The notes under the pieces were generated by a model. That model had not been told where the DNA came from and did no database searches. It was given only the letters and a program-made list of their open reading frames with translations. DNA of 64,000 bases from Pedobacter psychroterrae (GTDB lineage: Bacteria > Bacteroidota > Bacteroidia > Sphingobacteriales > Sphingobacteriaceae). Position 1 is the stretch's first letter. The number at the start of each line of letters is the position of its first letter. This document shows, in pieces, positions 7,505 through 17,613 of the stretch. Location: positions 1 through 64,000 of the forward strand of contig NZ_SJSL01000001.1 of the NCBI RefSeq assembly GCF_004331695.1. The letters are read 5' to 3'. The position numbers and the translations under genes were made by a program.

Positions 7505-9058
7505 TTAATATTCTCCAAAAACACTACGCAATGCATCAGCCACTTCACCCAGTGTTGCATAAGCCTCCACCGCAATGATAATCAATGGCATTAAATTCTC
7601 TTTTCCTTTTGCTGCAGCCACTAAATTAGTTAACGCCTTTTCAACTGCGGCACCATCTCTTACAGCTTTTAACTGGTTCAACTTTTCTGTTTGTATGCTC
7701 CGTATGGACTCATCAATGGCAAATGCTTCGATGACCCCTTCCTGCTCCTGTGTAAACTTGTTTACGCCCACGATAGTTCTGCTTCCGTTTTCGACTTCAA
7801 CCTGGTAGCGGTATGAAGCATCAGCAATCTCATTTTGAATATATCCATTTTCGATCGCATTTACTGAGCCTCCCATCGCATCGATCTTATCAATATATAG
7901 TTGCGCTGCTGCTTCAATCTCATCCGTTAGCGTTTCGATAAAATAGGAGCCTGCCAGCGGATCAACGGTCTCCGTCACTCCACTTTCAAAAGCAATAATC
8001 TGCTGGGTACGCAACGCAATCTTTGCAGCCGTTTCTGTTGGCAAGGAAAGTGCTTCGTCATATCCGTTGGTATGTAAAGATTGAGTACCACCCAATACTG
8101 CCGCCATTGCTTGATTGGTTACCCGGATTACATTGTTCAGCGGCTGCTGGGCAGTTAAAGTAGATCCTCCTGTTTGCGTATGGAAGCGTAACATCTGAGC
8201 TTTGGGATCTGTCGCACCCATCTGCTTTGTTATTTTTGCCCACATTCTCCTGGCAGCCCGGAATTTGGCAATCTCTTCAAAGAAATTATTGTGACAGTTA
8301 AAGAAGAAAGACAAACGCTTTGCAAAAATATTAATATCAAGTCCCTTTTCTAACGCTGCGTTTAGATACGCTTTACCATTTGCCAGCGTAAAGGCCAATT
8401 CCTGTACTGCAGTAGAACCGGCCTCACGTATATGATATCCGGATATTGAAATGGTATTCCATTTGGGAACTTCATTGCTGCAATATTCAAATATATCTGT
8501 AATGATCCTCATAGAAGTCTTTGGAGGATATATATAGGTTCCCCTTGCTGCATATTCTTTTAATATATCATTTTGAATGGTACCGGAAATCTGCCTGATA
8601 TCTGCCCCTTGCTTTCGCGCAAGTGCTATATACATCGCCAGCAAGATAGAGGCAGTTGCATTAATGGTCATGGAGGTGGTTATCTTTTGCAGCTCTATAC
8701 CGTCAAACAAGATTTCCATATCTTTCAATGAATCTATCGCAACCCCAACTTTACCCACCTCCCCCTCGGCCATATCATGGTCAGAATCATACCCGATCTG
8801 GGTAGGAAGATCAAAAGCGACCGACAAACCCGTTGTCCCCTGATTTAACAGGTAATGATACCGCTTATTAGACTCCTCTGCAGTAGAAAATCCGGCATAT
8901 TGCCGCATCGTCCATAACCTGCCCCTGTACATATCCTGCTGTATCCCTCTTGTAAAAGGATAAACCCCTGGTGCCTCAGACTCAGTAAGTCGGTTAGCTT
9001 CGCTGTATACTTCTTTTATCTCTATGCCAGAGGTGGTAGTGAATTTCTGCTCGCTCAT
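7505..9058 (-). CDS. Methylmalonyl-CoA mutase, catalytic subunit lacking B12 domain
   Basis: A 517-residue protein covering only the TIM-barrel half of methylmalonyl-CoA mutase. It has [23 protein letters not shown] (43-57), [12 protein letters not shown] and [15 protein letters not shown]. The C-terminal B12-binding domain with its DxHxxG motif is absent, so a separate small subunit must be encoded elsewhere, as in archaeal and some other bacterial split mutases. Tyr44 and Arg184 (YPPKTSMRI) match the Tyr/Arg pair that marks methylmalonyl-CoA rather than isobutyryl-CoA specificity. The reaction is interconversion of (R)-methylmalonyl-CoA and succinyl-CoA. It is 2 bp downstream of a small membrane-protein gene. 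Confidence 0.9.
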   Translation of the reverse strand: MSEQKFTTTSGIEIKEVYSEANRLTESEAPGVYPFTRGIQQDMYRGRLWTMRQYAGFSTAEESNKRYHYLLNQGTTGLSVAFDLPTQIGYDSDHDMAEGEVGKVGVAIDSLKDMEILFDGIELQKITTSMTINATASILLAMYIALARKQGADIRQISGTIQNDILKEYAARGTYIYPPKTSMRIITDIFEYCSNEVPKWNTISISGYHIREAGSTAVQELAFTLANGKAYLNAALEKGLDINIFAKRLSFFFNCHNNFFEEIAKFRAARRMWAKITKQMGATDPKAQMLRFHTQTGGSTLTAQQPLNNVIRVTNQAMAAVLGGTQSLHTNGYDEALSLPTETAAKIALRTQQIIAFESGVTETVDPLAGSYFIETLTDEIEAAAQLYIDKIDAMGGSVNAIENGYIQNEIADASYRYQVEVENGSRTIVGVNKFTQEQEGVIEAFAIDESIRSIQTEKLNQLKAVRDGAAVEKALTNLVAAAKGKENLMPLIIIAVEAYATLGEVADALRSVFGEY

Positions 9059-9060
9059 AA

Positions 9061-9591
9061 TTAAAATAATTGATGGATGTCCTTTTTAATTATACTTAAT
9101 GTCAGGTCATAAGGGTTCTTTTCCATATTCGTCATGTACTGGAGTACTTTTCTGCTAAGGTCTACACCCTGGGCATCTTCTGGCAAAGTTTTGACTGCGT
9201 TATTAATCATAGCCAGCGTATCATCCTTTAATTTACTTACTACATCCCAGGTAGCTGAACTTATATACAATTGCTGGGCAATATTATGCTGATATTCCGA
9301 CCTAATCTCATTTAATATAGCAGACTGAAGACCCGCCAATGATATTCCGGGCTCATGTAACCTCAAAAGAAGATTTGCAGGATTTATCCTTTCAATAAAA
9401 ACCACCAGTCTTTCATGGGCCTGTAACCTTAGTGGTAATAGCTGCAGCTTAATCTGACTCCTCTCGTCGGGTTTAGCCAACTTAAAGTATTGTTTGAAGT
9501 CATTTTTGACCAGAGTATAAGCAACAGCAATCGTAATAATACCTCCGCAGGCAAGGATGGCAATTTCAGTTAGAAGGTGTGATATGTTCAT
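9061..9591 (-). CDS. Uncharacterised membrane-anchored protein upstream of mutase
   Basis: A 176-residue protein that I do not recognise functionally. It has one N-terminal transmembrane segment (about 8-27, [20 protein letters not shown]). A helical cytoplasmic part follows, beginning with a Lys-rich stretch and containing [20 protein letters not shown]. There are no obvious catalytic motifs. It lies directly upstream of the methylmalonyl-CoA mutase gene with a 2-bp gap, so the two are almost certainly co-transcribed. A role in placing or assembling the split mutase is possible but is only inferred from position. Confidence 0.7.
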   Translation of the reverse strand: MNISHLLTEIAILACGGIITIAVAYTLVKNDFKQYFKLAKPDERSQIKLQLLPLRLQAHERLVVFIERINPANLLLRLHEPGISLAGLQSAILNEIRSEYQHNIAQQLYISSATWDVVSKLKDDTLAMINNAVKTLPEDAQGVDLSRKVLQYMTNMEKNPYDLTLSIIKKDIHQLF

Positions 9592-9663
9592 TCAGCTTTG
9601 TTTGAATACAGTAATAATTAGTCATAAGCCGAGCAAAAGTGTACAATTTATTTATATTATAAT

Positions 9664-9671
9664 TAAATTTG
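9664..9671 (+). promoter_or_regulatory. TAnnTTTG -7 element for the Fe-S carrier gene
   Basis: TAAATTTG on the plus strand predicts a transcription start near 9675. That is downstream of an in-frame upstream start at 9669 and upstream of the ATG at 9693, so it supports the shorter product. No clear -33 element is seen. Confidence 0.45.
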
Positions 9672-9692
9672 TACTTGCTAATTTTAAATAAC

Positions 9693-10046
9693 ATGAGTAA
9701 TACAGTTGAGACGGCATTTGCACCGGTAACATTTACAGAAGGCGCTGTTAAGGAACTATTTAAATTAAAAGATCAGCAGGAGATCTCTGACGATTTTGGA
9801 TTAAGGGTTGGTGTAGATGGAGGCGGCTGTTCAGGAATGAGCTATGTACTTGGTTTTGACCAAAAGAAAGAAGGTGATCAGGAATTTTTTATTGATGGCA
9901 TAAAGGTATACATGCATAAAGCCCATCAAATGTATTTACTTGGAATGCAGGTAGACTGGCAGGACGGATTGAACTCAAGGGGCTTTACATTCAGCAATCC
10001 TAATGCGAACAGCACATGCGGCTGTGGCACAAGTTTCTCTGTTTAG
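9693..10046 (+). CDS. A-type iron-sulfur cluster carrier (HesB/IscA family)
   Basis: A 117-residue protein of the HesB/IscA family that carries Fe-S clusters to apoproteins in the cytoplasm. The three conserved cluster ligands are present: Cys46 in GGGCSGMSY, and Cys109 and Cys111 in STCGCGTSF near the C-terminus. The frame opens at 9669, but the ATG at 9693 (MSNTVETAF) is preferred because the promoter element lies between. It appears to be a single-gene unit followed by a hairpin terminator at 10071. Whether it acts in the Suf pathway cannot be told from here. Confidence 0.92.
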   Translation: MSNTVETAFAPVTFTEGAVKELFKLKDQQEISDDFGLRVGVDGGGCSGMSYVLGFDQKKEGDQEFFIDGIKVYMHKAHQMYLLGMQVDWQDGLNSRGFTFSNPNANSTCGCGTSFSV

Positions 10047-10070
10047 ATCTGATATCTTTGTAACATTATA

Positions 10071-10104
10071 CAAGGTCTCGTTGTCTTAACAACGGGACTT
10101 TTTA
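10071..10104 (+). terminator. Rho-independent terminator after the Fe-S carrier gene
   Basis: A stem formed by AGGTCTCGTTG and CAACGGGACTT, with one bulged base, encloses a short loop and is followed directly by a T-run. It lies 25 bp after the stop codon. Confidence 0.75.
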
Positions 10105-10136
10105 ATTTTATCCCTTTAAGTATTTATTCCGCTACA

Positions 10137-11369
10137 ATGACCTATACTGAAAACGTAAGACTTGCGCTTCAATCTATAAAGAGTAACAGGCTCCGCACTA
10201 TGCTTACAGCCCTAATCATTGCTATTGGTCTTTCTGCCCTGGTGGGAATATTAACTACGCTGGATGCGGTCAAAAAAAGCATGACAGAAGCATTCTCCAG
10301 TATGGGGGCAAATTCATTTACCATCAGAAACCGGGGCACTGGAATTCGGATTGGCGGACAAGGAAATAGGCCAAAGCCCTTCAGGTCTATTAAATACGAG
10401 GATGCAATTAGTTTTAAAGAAAGGCTAAACACACCGGCAACGGTAGCGGTTAGCGTGTATGCGAGCGGGGGTGCAACAGCGAAATATAAAACAGAAAAAA
10501 CAAATCCCAACATCAATATCCAGGGAATAGATGAAAATGGCTTGGGTGCACAGGGATTAAATATTGGACTTGGTCGTAATTTCAGCGCTACTGAAGTTCA
10601 ATCAGGAAATAATGTTTGCATAATAGGCAGCGAGATAAAAGATAAATTATTCAAAGAAGATTCACCGCTTGACAAAATCATCAATGTAGGAAATAACCGA
10701 TTTAAAATTATTGGCGTGCTTGAGTCAAAGGGCCAGAGTATGGGAATGAGCGGCGACAGGTCTGTATATGTGACATTGCTAAAAGCAAAGCTTATTAATC
10801 AAAATTCCAATCCGTCTTACACGATCACGGTAGTTGTTCCAAATAACGATCAAATGGACAACATTATCGGTGAAGCTACTTCCGAGTTCAGAAACATTAG
10901 AAAAGTAAAAGTTGCAGAGCAGAATAACTTTGAAATCACTAAAAGCGATGCCGTAGCGCAGAGCTTATTTGAAAACTTAAAATACATCGTTTTAGGGGGT
11001 ATAGCAATTGGCGCAATCACTTTGATAGGGGCTTCAATTGGTTTAATGAATATTATGCTGGTATCTGTAACGGAAAGAACCCGGGAAATTGGCATCAGAA
11101 AGGCTATTGGGGCAACGCCTTCAGTCATCAGAAAACAGTTTTTAATAGAAGCCGTTATTATTTGTCTGATTGGTGGGGCCTTCGGAATTCTTCTTGGAAT
11201 AGCCATCGGCAATGCTATTTCACTCATGATGAGCGGCTCCTTTATCATTCCATGGCAATGGATAGGAGGAGGATTTGCTTTATGTGTGCTGGTAGGCATA
11301 GCATCCGGATATTACCCTGCAAAAAAAGCTTCTAAGTTAGATCCTGTAGAAGCTTTAAGATATGAATAA
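10137..11369 (+). CDS. MacB/FtsX-like ABC transporter permease
   Basis: A 410-residue inner-membrane protein. An N-terminal helix (NRLRTMLTALIIAIGLSALVG) is followed by a MacB-type periplasmic domain (about 45-265). Three C-terminal helices form the FtsX domain, with VTERTREIGIRKAIGATPS, a signature of the family. Such permeases work with a separate ATPase and often a membrane-fusion protein in peptide, lipid or drug export. Neither partner is adjacent here, so the ATPase must be encoded elsewhere. Its stop codon lies in a hairpin shared with the convergent rfbB gene. Confidence 0.9.
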   Translation: MTYTENVRLALQSIKSNRLRTMLTALIIAIGLSALVGILTTLDAVKKSMTEAFSSMGANSFTIRNRGTGIRIGGQGNRPKPFRSIKYEDAISFKERLNTPATVAVSVYASGGATAKYKTEKTNPNINIQGIDENGLGAQGLNIGLGRNFSATEVQSGNNVCIIGSEIKDKLFKEDSPLDKIINVGNNRFKIIGVLESKGQSMGMSGDRSVYVTLLKAKLINQNSNPSYTITVVVPNNDQMDNIIGEATSEFRNIRKVKVAEQNNFEITKSDAVAQSLFENLKYIVLGGIAIGAITLIGASIGLMNIMLVSVTERTREIGIRKAIGATPSVIRKQFLIEAVIICLIGGAFGILLGIAIGNAISLMMSGSFIIPWQWIGGGFALCVLVGIASGYYPAKKASKLDPVEALRYE

Positions 11370-11391
11370 AGGGAGAAACTACCTCCCTTTA
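11367..11391. terminator. Short hairpin shared by two convergent stop codons
   Basis: TAAAGGGAG (11367-11375) pairs with CTCCCTTTA (11383-11391). The stem contains the stop of the permease gene and surrounds the stop of rfbB. The T-runs are short, so it is a modest bidirectional terminator candidate. Confidence 0.5.
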
Positions 11392-12431
11392 TACTGTTTA
11401 TCGTAATAAGCCTGGTAATTTCCGGTGGTTACATTAGTAAGCCATTCTTCATTATCCAGGTACCACGCTACTGTTTTTTCCAGACCTTCTTCAAATTGTA
11501 AACTTGGCACCCAGTCCAGCTCATTCTGGAGCTTGGCAGAATCAATTGCATACCGAAGATCATGTCCGGCTCTATCTACCACAAAAGTGATCAGTTTGGC
11601 AGACTCACCTGGATCTCTTCCTAATTTCTTGTCCATTATGCTGCATAACAAATGAATAAGGTCAATATTCTTCCATTCATTATGACCTCCTATATTATAG
11701 GTTTGTCCGCTTTTGGCCTGGTGGAAAATTACATCAATTGCCCGGGCATGATCTTCCACCCATAGCCAGTCACGCACATTTTCACCCTTACCATATACCG
11801 GAACCGGCTTATTATTTTTAATATTGTTAATAGCAAGCGGTATTAGTTTTTCCGGAAAATGATGAGACCCGTAATTATTACTACAGTTAGAAATTACGAT
11901 ATCCAAACCGTACGTATCATGATAGGCCCTTACAAAATGATCAGATGAGGCTTTGGAAGCAGAATAAGGACTATGAGGATCATAAGCGGTTGTCTCTGTA
12001 AACATCCCTGATTCTCCCAAAGCGCCATACACTTCGTCTGTAGAAACATGGTAAAAACGCTTTTCATCATATTTCCCTTTCCAATATTCCCTTGCTGCAT
12101 TTAGCAAATTAACTGTACCAATTACATTGGTCATCACAAATGCACTTGGGTCAGTGATAGAGCGGTCAACATGTGATTCCGCAGCCAGATGAATTACCGC
12201 ATCAAAATTCTCTCTTTTAAATAATTCATTGATCTCGATGGCATCGGTAATATCGGCTTTAATAAAAGTATAATTTGGCTTATCTTCTATATCAGTTAGG
12301 TTGGCCAGATTACCCGCATAGGTCAACTTATCCAGGTTTACAATAGCGTAATCGGGATATTTGTTTACAAATTTTCTTACAACATGAGAGCCGATAAATC
12401 CTGCCCCACCGGTTATTAATATCTTTCGCAT
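11379..12431 (-). CDS. rfbB: dTDP-glucose 4,6-dehydratase
   Basis: A 350-residue extended SDR enzyme that makes dTDP-4-keto-6-deoxyglucose from dTDP-glucose for deoxysugar and surface-glycan synthesis. It has the NAD-binding motif GGAGFIGSH, the family motif HVSTDEVYGALGESG and the catalytic YSASK. The frame extends nine codons upstream into the end of the preceding gene, but the ATG at 12431 (MRKILITGGAGFIG) matches the family start and leaves a 4-bp gap. It is the last gene of the nucleotide-sugar operon. The other rml genes (rmlA, C, D) are not in the window. Confidence 0.95.
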   Translation of the reverse strand: MRKILITGGAGFIGSHVVRKFVNKYPDYAIVNLDKLTYAGNLANLTDIEDKPNYTFIKADITDAIEINELFKRENFDAVIHLAAESHVDRSITDPSAFVMTNVIGTVNLLNAAREYWKGKYDEKRFYHVSTDEVYGALGESGMFTETTAYDPHSPYSASKASSDHFVRAYHDTYGLDIVISNCSNNYGSHHFPEKLIPLAINNIKNNKPVPVYGKGENVRDWLWVEDHARAIDVIFHQAKSGQTYNIGGHNEWKNIDLIHLLCSIMDKKLGRDPGESAKLITFVVDRAGHDLRYAIDSAKLQNELDWVPSLQFEEGLEKTVAWYLDNEEWLTNVTTGNYQAYYDKQYKGR

Positions 12432-12435
12432 AGTC

Positions 12436-13002
12436 TTATAATTCTTTTGGTAAGCCAAGTTCCCTGGCTATATCTGTTGTTTTATGACTGTGTATTTTAC
12501 GCAACACTACATTTAGCGCATCCTTCAAATCAAATTGAAGGTCATCATGTAGTTTATTATATTTATTTAATAATGAAATTACTGACTTAACAATATAGAT
12601 AAAAAGCTTTTCATTAAATTTATAAGCAGGCGAAAAAACACCCTCGTTAAATCCAATTGGAATGTGGGTAAGGAGATGAATTCTTAATTCCATTTCAGTT
12701 GAAATATCTTTGGTGACTTTAAAATGGTGGCTAATGCTCCCATTCAGCCGTCTCATTTTCAAAAGAACTTCTTTTGAATTAAGCTTTTTATTCATTTCCA
12801 AATCCGCTATAGTATCGTTCATTACTGACAGTAACTTATGGTATCTCTCTGCAAGATCATCTTCATTCTCCATCAATTTGAAGTGCAGATGTTCAGTCAA
12901 CACCTTGTCCTTTGCTATTAGCCTGAGCAATAATTTATCTTTTTCCTTTTCAGGAAGAGATTTTATCTCCAGTTTAAGATCTTTATGCTCACTCAGCAAC
13001 AT
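12436..13002 (-). CDS. Unknown protein inside nucleotide-sugar operon
   Basis: A 188-residue protein that I cannot assign to a family. It has no signal peptide or membrane helix and is rich in Lys, Glu and Leu. It is predicted to be almost entirely helical, with an N-terminal charged segment (LKLEIKSLPEKEKDKLLLRL), a HFKVTKDISTEMELRIHLLTH middle region and a short C-terminal IHSHKTTDIARELGLPKEL. It is tightly packed between galE (2-bp gap) and rfbB (4-bp gap), so it is co-expressed with the sugar enzymes. It may be regulatory or structural; nothing in the sequence indicates catalysis. Confidence 0.75.
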   Translation of the reverse strand: MLLSEHKDLKLEIKSLPEKEKDKLLLRLIAKDKVLTEHLHFKLMENEDDLAERYHKLLSVMNDTIADLEMNKKLNSKEVLLKMRRLNGSISHHFKVTKDISTEMELRIHLLTHIPIGFNEGVFSPAYKFNEKLFIYIVKSVISLLNKYNKLHDDLQFDLKDALNVVLRKIHSHKTTDIARELGLPKEL

Positions 13003-13004
13003 TA

Positions 13005-14027
13005 TTAAAATGGATTATCCTTTAAATATTTCTCCCAGTTCCAGGCCGAAGACATCATTTCACTGATACCCAATTCTGCCTTCCATCCCAGATCTCTGGC
13101 AGATTTTGTTACATCACCCCAAACTTGCTCTATATCCCCATCCCTTCGTGGCCCAATAGTATAATTTAACTTCTGGCCTGTAGACTGTTCAAATGCATCA
13201 ATGACTTGTAACACTGTTGAGCCCGTACCCGTACCCAAATTAAACACTTCATAGTTTGATTCGGCTTCATCATTTTCCAAACGCTTTATCGCTGCTACAT
13301 GGGCCTTTGCTAGGTCTACCACATGGATATAATCTCTTACTGCACTACCATCAGGTGTGTTATAGTCATTCCCGTATACTGTAATTGGTCCGCGTTTCCC
13401 AATTGCTGATTGGGTTATAAAAGGGACTAAATTCTGAGGGACGCCTATAGGCAATTCACCGATCAGTGCGGTATGATGAGCGCCAACAGGATTGAAATAG
13501 CGCAGCGATATTACCTTTAGGTCCGGACTCACTGCACAGGTTTCCTGTAAGATCTCTTCTGCAATTTGCTTAGTATTTCCATATGGTGACTCCGCTTTTT
13601 TTGTAGGAGCGTCTTCAGTTACAGGCAAAACATCCGGCTGTCCATACACAGTACATGAAGAAGAGAAAACCAGCTTAACTGAACTGTTAAATTCATTGAT
13701 CAGATTGATCAGTGAATAAAAGTTGTTCCTGTAATATTTTAGGGGCTGCTGAACAGACTCTCCTACAGCCTTAAAGGCAGCAAAATGAATTACTCCCAAT
13801 ATGTCAGTCTGTGCTGCGACAAACTCTTTAACCTTGATTTCATCACATAAATCAAGCGCTACAAATTCTGGCTGAATACCAATAATTGACTCAATTTGTT
13901 TAAGTATTTTTGGATTGGAGTTGGATAGATTATCTACAATGATTACCTCATAACCTGCATTGTGCAGTTCCACTACTGTATGTGAACCAATAAAGCCGGT
14001 TCCGCCTGTTACCAATATTTTAGACAT
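13005..14027 (-). CDS. galE: UDP-glucose 4-epimerase
   Basis: A 340-residue SDR enzyme that interconverts UDP-glucose and UDP-galactose. It has the NAD motif GGTGFIGSH, SSSCTVYG with the catalytic Ser/Thr, and YGNTKQIAEE containing the YxxxK pair. VRDYIHVVDLAKAH and FNLGTGTGSTVLQV are typical of GalE. Length is normal for the family. It is third in the operon after ugd and the decarboxylase, 8 bp from the latter, and supplies UDP-galactose for cell-surface polysaccharide or LPS. Confidence 0.95.
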   Translation of the reverse strand: MSKILVTGGTGFIGSHTVVELHNAGYEVIIVDNLSNSNPKILKQIESIIGIQPEFVALDLCDEIKVKEFVAAQTDILGVIHFAAFKAVGESVQQPLKYYRNNFYSLINLINEFNSSVKLVFSSSCTVYGQPDVLPVTEDAPTKKAESPYGNTKQIAEEILQETCAVSPDLKVISLRYFNPVGAHHTALIGELPIGVPQNLVPFITQSAIGKRGPITVYGNDYNTPDGSAVRDYIHVVDLAKAHVAAIKRLENDEAESNYEVFNLGTGTGSTVLQVIDAFEQSTGQKLNYTIGPRRDGDIEQVWGDVTKSARDLGWKAELGISEMMSSAWNWEKYLKDNPF

Positions 14028-14035
14028 TTTTTCTT

Positions 14036-15025
14036 TTATCGATTATATGTTTTAAAATCTTTATGCTCATTATTTATCAATGCTTCTTTAGGCAAGGACT
14101 TAAAATACTCATAGGTAATCTTCAGCCCTTCAGCCCTGCTAATCTTCGGTTCCCAGCCTAAAATCTCTCTGGCCTTGGTAATATCCGGACGGCGCTGTTT
14201 CGGATCATCCACCGGAAGGTCCCGCAACACTAATTTTTGAGTGGTCCCTGTCAGCTTAATGATCTCTTCTCCAAATTGTTTAATGGTAATCTCATCAGGA
14301 TTGCCAATATTAACAGGAGCAGCATAATCACTAAGAAGCAGTCTGTATATTCCTTCCACAAGGTCATCTACATAACAAAAAGACCTTGTCTGAGACCCAT
14401 CTCCAAAAACAGTGAGGTCCTCTCCGCGTAGTGCCTGACCAATAAAAGCTGGTAGAACCCTTCCGTCATTCAGTCTCATTCTCGGCCCATATGTATTAAA
14501 TATCCTTACGATCCTTGTTTCCAGTCCATGAAATGTATGATAAGCCATTGTCATCGCTTCCTGAAAACGCTTTGCTTCATCATAAACACCTCTCGGGCCA
14601 ACCGGATTTACATTGCCCCAATATTCTTCAGGTTGTGGATTGACATTCGGATCGCCATATACTTCAGAAGTAGAAGCAATCAGCATTCTGGCATTCTTGT
14701 TCTTAGCAAGACCCAGCAAGTTGTGTGTACCCAGAGAGCCCACTTTTAAAGTTTGTATGGGTATTTTTAAATAATCTATTGGGCTTGCGGGAGAAGCAAA
14801 ATGCAATATATAGTCCAGTTTACCTGATACATACACGAATTTTGAAACATCATGATGGGCAAACTCAAAGTTCTCCAGTCCAAATAAATGTGAAATATTC
14901 TGCAGATCTCCTGTAATCAGGTTGTCCATACCAATAACATGATAGTTCTCCTTTATAAACCTATCACAAAGGTGTGAGCCAAGAAATCCCGCAGCACCTG
15001 TAATTAACACTCTTTTACGTTCCAT
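14036..15025 (-). CDS. UDP-glucuronate decarboxylase (UDP-xylose synthase)
   Basis: A 329-residue SDR enzyme that converts UDP-glucuronate to UDP-xylose. It has [24 protein letters not shown], the STSEVYGDP motif, GVYDEAKR with the catalytic Tyr and Lys, and [10 protein letters not shown], all hallmarks of the UXS family. Its ATG overlaps the stop of ugd by one base (TAATG). The two enzymes therefore form a coupled pair: ugd makes UDP-glucuronate and this enzyme consumes it. Both are cytoplasmic and feed surface-glycan assembly. Confidence 0.93.
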   Translation of the reverse strand: MERKRVLITGAAGFLGSHLCDRFIKENYHVIGMDNLITGDLQNISHLFGLENFEFAHHDVSKFVYVSGKLDYILHFASPASPIDYLKIPIQTLKVGSLGTHNLLGLAKNKNARMLIASTSEVYGDPNVNPQPEEYWGNVNPVGPRGVYDEAKRFQEAMTMAYHTFHGLETRIVRIFNTYGPRMRLNDGRVLPAFIGQALRGEDLTVFGDGSQTRSFCYVDDLVEGIYRLLLSDYAAPVNIGNPDEITIKQFGEEIIKLTGTTQKLVLRDLPVDDPKQRRPDITKAREILGWEPKISRAEGLKITYEYFKSLPKEALINNEHKDFKTYNR

Positions 15026-16335
15026 TAAATTATAAGCTTACGGCCAACACTATTATAATAATATCCCAGATCGATCATTTTTTGAAGGTCATATAAATTA
15101 CGTCCGTCAAAAATCACTTTGTTACTCAATGTCTCTTCCATCCTTTCAAAATCAGGATTTCTGAATACGGACCATTCTGTAGCAATCAATAATGCATCTG
15201 CTCCCTTCAAAGCCTCATACTGGTTTTCTGCATAGGCTATTTTATCACCCATTATTGCCTTTACATTTGCCATTCCTTCAGGATCAAACGTAGTGACGGT
15301 AGCCCCCTTATTTATCAGTTCATCAATAATATACAAAGCCGGTGCCTCACGGATATCATCTGTTTCAGGTTTAAACGACAGACCCCATAATGCAAAATGC
15401 TTGCCTTTGAGATCTCCTTTATAATATTTCAATAGCTTTTCAACCAACACAGTCTTTTGCTTTTCATTTACCTGCATTACTGCTTTCAAGATCTGAAAAT
15501 CATAACTGTGCTCATCTGCAGATTTTGCCAGGGCTTGTACATCCTTAGGAAAACAGCTTCCTCCATATCCTATACCCGGAAAAAGAAATCTTTTACCAAT
15601 ACGGTCATCAGATCCTATTCCTTTACGTACAGCATCTACATCAGCCCCTACTATTTCACAAAGATTTGCCACCTCATTCATGAAAGTAATTTTAGTAGCC
15701 AAAAATGAGTTAGCAGCATACTTCGTCAATTCCGATGAGCGTTCGTCCATAAATAGAATTGGATTTCCCTGTCTTACATACGGACCATATAATTCCGCCA
15801 TAAGCTTTTTCGCTTTTTCGCTTGTCGTTCCGACTACCACCCGGTCCGGCTTCATAAAATCATCTACAGCCACGCCTTCACGTAAAAATTCTGGATTGGA
15901 AACCACATCTATCTCCACATCCGTATTTTCTGTAAATACGGCTTTTACTTTATCTGCAGTGCCAACAGGGACCGTTGACTTATTTACAATAACCTTATAC
16001 TCTGTCACAAGTTTAGAAATATCCTTTGCTGCCCCAAGAATATACGAAAGATCAGCAGCACCGTCTCCTCCCGGAGGGGTAGGAAGGGCCATAAAGATAA
16101 TTTGTGCATCCTTAATGCCCAGTGAAAGGTCAGTAGTAAAGGTCAACCTTCCCTGAGCGATATTCCGGTTAAACAGGACGTCAAGCCCAGGTTCATAAAT
16201 AGGTATTTCACCTGCCTGCATTTTCTTCACCTTAGCCTCATTCACATCTACACATATCACGCTGTTCCCGGTTTCAGCAAGGCAGGTGCCCGTTACTAAG
16301 CCTACATATCCAGTTCCAATTACGGCTATTTTCAT
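15025..16335 (-). CDS. ugd: UDP-glucose 6-dehydrogenase
   Basis: A 436-residue NAD-dependent enzyme that oxidises UDP-glucose to UDP-glucuronate in two steps. It has the N-terminal Rossmann motif [10 protein letters not shown], the central motif [12 protein letters not shown] with the catalytic Cys, and [18 protein letters not shown] in the C-terminal domain. It is the first gene of the minus-strand nucleotide-sugar operon, divergent from waaA with a 63-bp gap. It overlaps the decarboxylase start by one base. Confidence 0.96.
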   Translation of the reverse strand: MKIAVIGTGYVGLVTGTCLAETGNSVICVDVNEAKVKKMQAGEIPIYEPGLDVLFNRNIAQGRLTFTTDLSLGIKDAQIIFMALPTPPGGDGAADLSYILGAAKDISKLVTEYKVIVNKSTVPVGTADKVKAVFTENTDVEIDVVSNPEFLREGVAVDDFMKPDRVVVGTTSEKAKKLMAELYGPYVRQGNPILFMDERSSELTKYAANSFLATKITFMNEVANLCEIVGADVDAVRKGIGSDDRIGKRFLFPGIGYGGSCFPKDVQALAKSADEHSYDFQILKAVMQVNEKQKTVLVEKLLKYYKGDLKGKHFALWGLSFKPETDDIREAPALYIIDELINKGATVTTFDPEGMANVKAIMGDKIAYAENQYEALKGADALLIATEWSVFRNPDFERMEETLSNKVIFDGRNLYDLQKMIDLGYYYNSVGRKLII

Positions 16336-16398
16336 ATATTAATTCCGTTTTAGTATTATTGAAGTATCTTCGGCTAAGATAAGAAATAAACATACAAA

Positions 16399-17613
16399 AT
16401 GCTTTGGCTTTACAACATAGGTATTCAACTTTTTGGATTAATTGTTAGGATATTTTCCTTATTCAACAAAAAAGCCTTGCTATTTATCAAAGGCCGAACC
16501 AATATTTTTGAAAAAATACAAACCAGCTTAGATTCCAAAAAAAAGTATATCTGGTTTCACTTTGCCTCTCTAGGAGAATTTGAGCAAGGAAGGCCTGTAC
16601 TGGAAAAGATAAAGCAGCAGTATCCAACAAAAAGTATCGTGATCACTTTCTTCTCTCCCTCAGGGTATGAGGTCAGAAAAAACTATCCACTCGCAGATGC
16701 AGTTTTCTATTTACCTCTTGACACAGCAAAAAATGCTAAAAAATTAATCAGCGCCATCAATCCTGAACTGGTAATTTTTACAAAATATGAATTCTGGTAT
16801 CATTACTTCAAAAGACTAAATTCTCTTGAAATCCCTTTGTTTATAATATCCGCGATCTTCCGTCGGGACCAGGTATTTTTTAAGTGGTATGGAGGATTAC
16901 ACCGGACAATCCTCAGTTTTGTAGATTTTTTCTTTGTCCAAAATGAAGAAAGCAAAAACTTGCTGTCATCCTTAGGCTTACAGAATGCTAGTGTTAGTGG
17001 CGACACGCGATTCGACAGAGTTGCAGAAAATGCGTTGGCTCCAAACAAAATTGATTTGATAGAAAAGTTTTGCAAGTCCAGTCCTGTTATGATCGCTGGT
17101 AGTACCTGGATGGAGGATGAGCAACTATTAAAACACCTGATACTTCCAAATCCAGGTTGGAAGTTTATCATCGCCCCTCATGAAATCGATGACAAGCACA
17201 TCGCTGAAGTACAACAGATGATTCCTCTGGCAACAAAATATTCCACATTAGGGAATCAAGACCAAAATTCTCAAGTGCTGATTATAGACAATATTGGGCT
17301 TTTATCCTCCATCTATCAATACGGCAGCATTGCCTACATTGGCGGAGGGTTTGGTGCCGGCATACACAACACACTTGAAGCTGCGGCTTTTGGACTTCCG
17401 GTAATATTTGGCCCCAGGTATGATAAGTTTCAGGAAGCTAAAGATTTAATAGATCTACGGGCAGCTATAAGTATTAAAGACCAGCACGAATTAATGGAGG
17501 CCTTCCACAGATTTAGCAAAGACCAGACCGTGGGGATCATTTCAAAAGACTACGTATCAGCCAAGAAAGGGTCAACAGACCAGATTGTTCAATATCTTTC
17601 CAGATATCTCTAA
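16399..17613 (+). CDS. waaA: 3-deoxy-D-manno-octulosonic acid (Kdo) transferase
   Basis: A 404-residue GT30 glycosyltransferase that adds Kdo to lipid A at the inner face of the cytoplasmic membrane. An N-terminal hydrophobic helix is followed by FHFASLGEFEQGRP with Glu60, the proposed catalytic base, and then KYEFWYHYF and FGAGIHNTLEAAAFGLPVIFGPRY in the donor-binding domain. Its presence shows a Kdo-containing LPS. It stands alone on the plus strand, divergent from ugd. Its stop overlaps the hemH stop by four bases in a convergent arrangement. Confidence 0.94.
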   Translation: MLWLYNIGIQLFGLIVRIFSLFNKKALLFIKGRTNIFEKIQTSLDSKKKYIWFHFASLGEFEQGRPVLEKIKQQYPTKSIVITFFSPSGYEVRKNYPLADAVFYLPLDTAKNAKKLISAINPELVIFTKYEFWYHYFKRLNSLEIPLFIISAIFRRDQVFFKWYGGLHRTILSFVDFFFVQNEESKNLLSSLGLQNASVSGDTRFDRVAENALAPNKIDLIEKFCKSSPVMIAGSTWMEDEQLLKHLILPNPGWKFIIAPHEIDDKHIAEVQQMIPLATKYSTLGNQDQNSQVLIIDNIGLLSSIYQYGSIAYIGGGFGAGIHNTLEAAAFGLPVIFGPRYDKFQEAKDLIDLRAAISIKDQHELMEAFHRFSKDQTVGIISKDYVSAKKGSTDQIVQYLSRYL

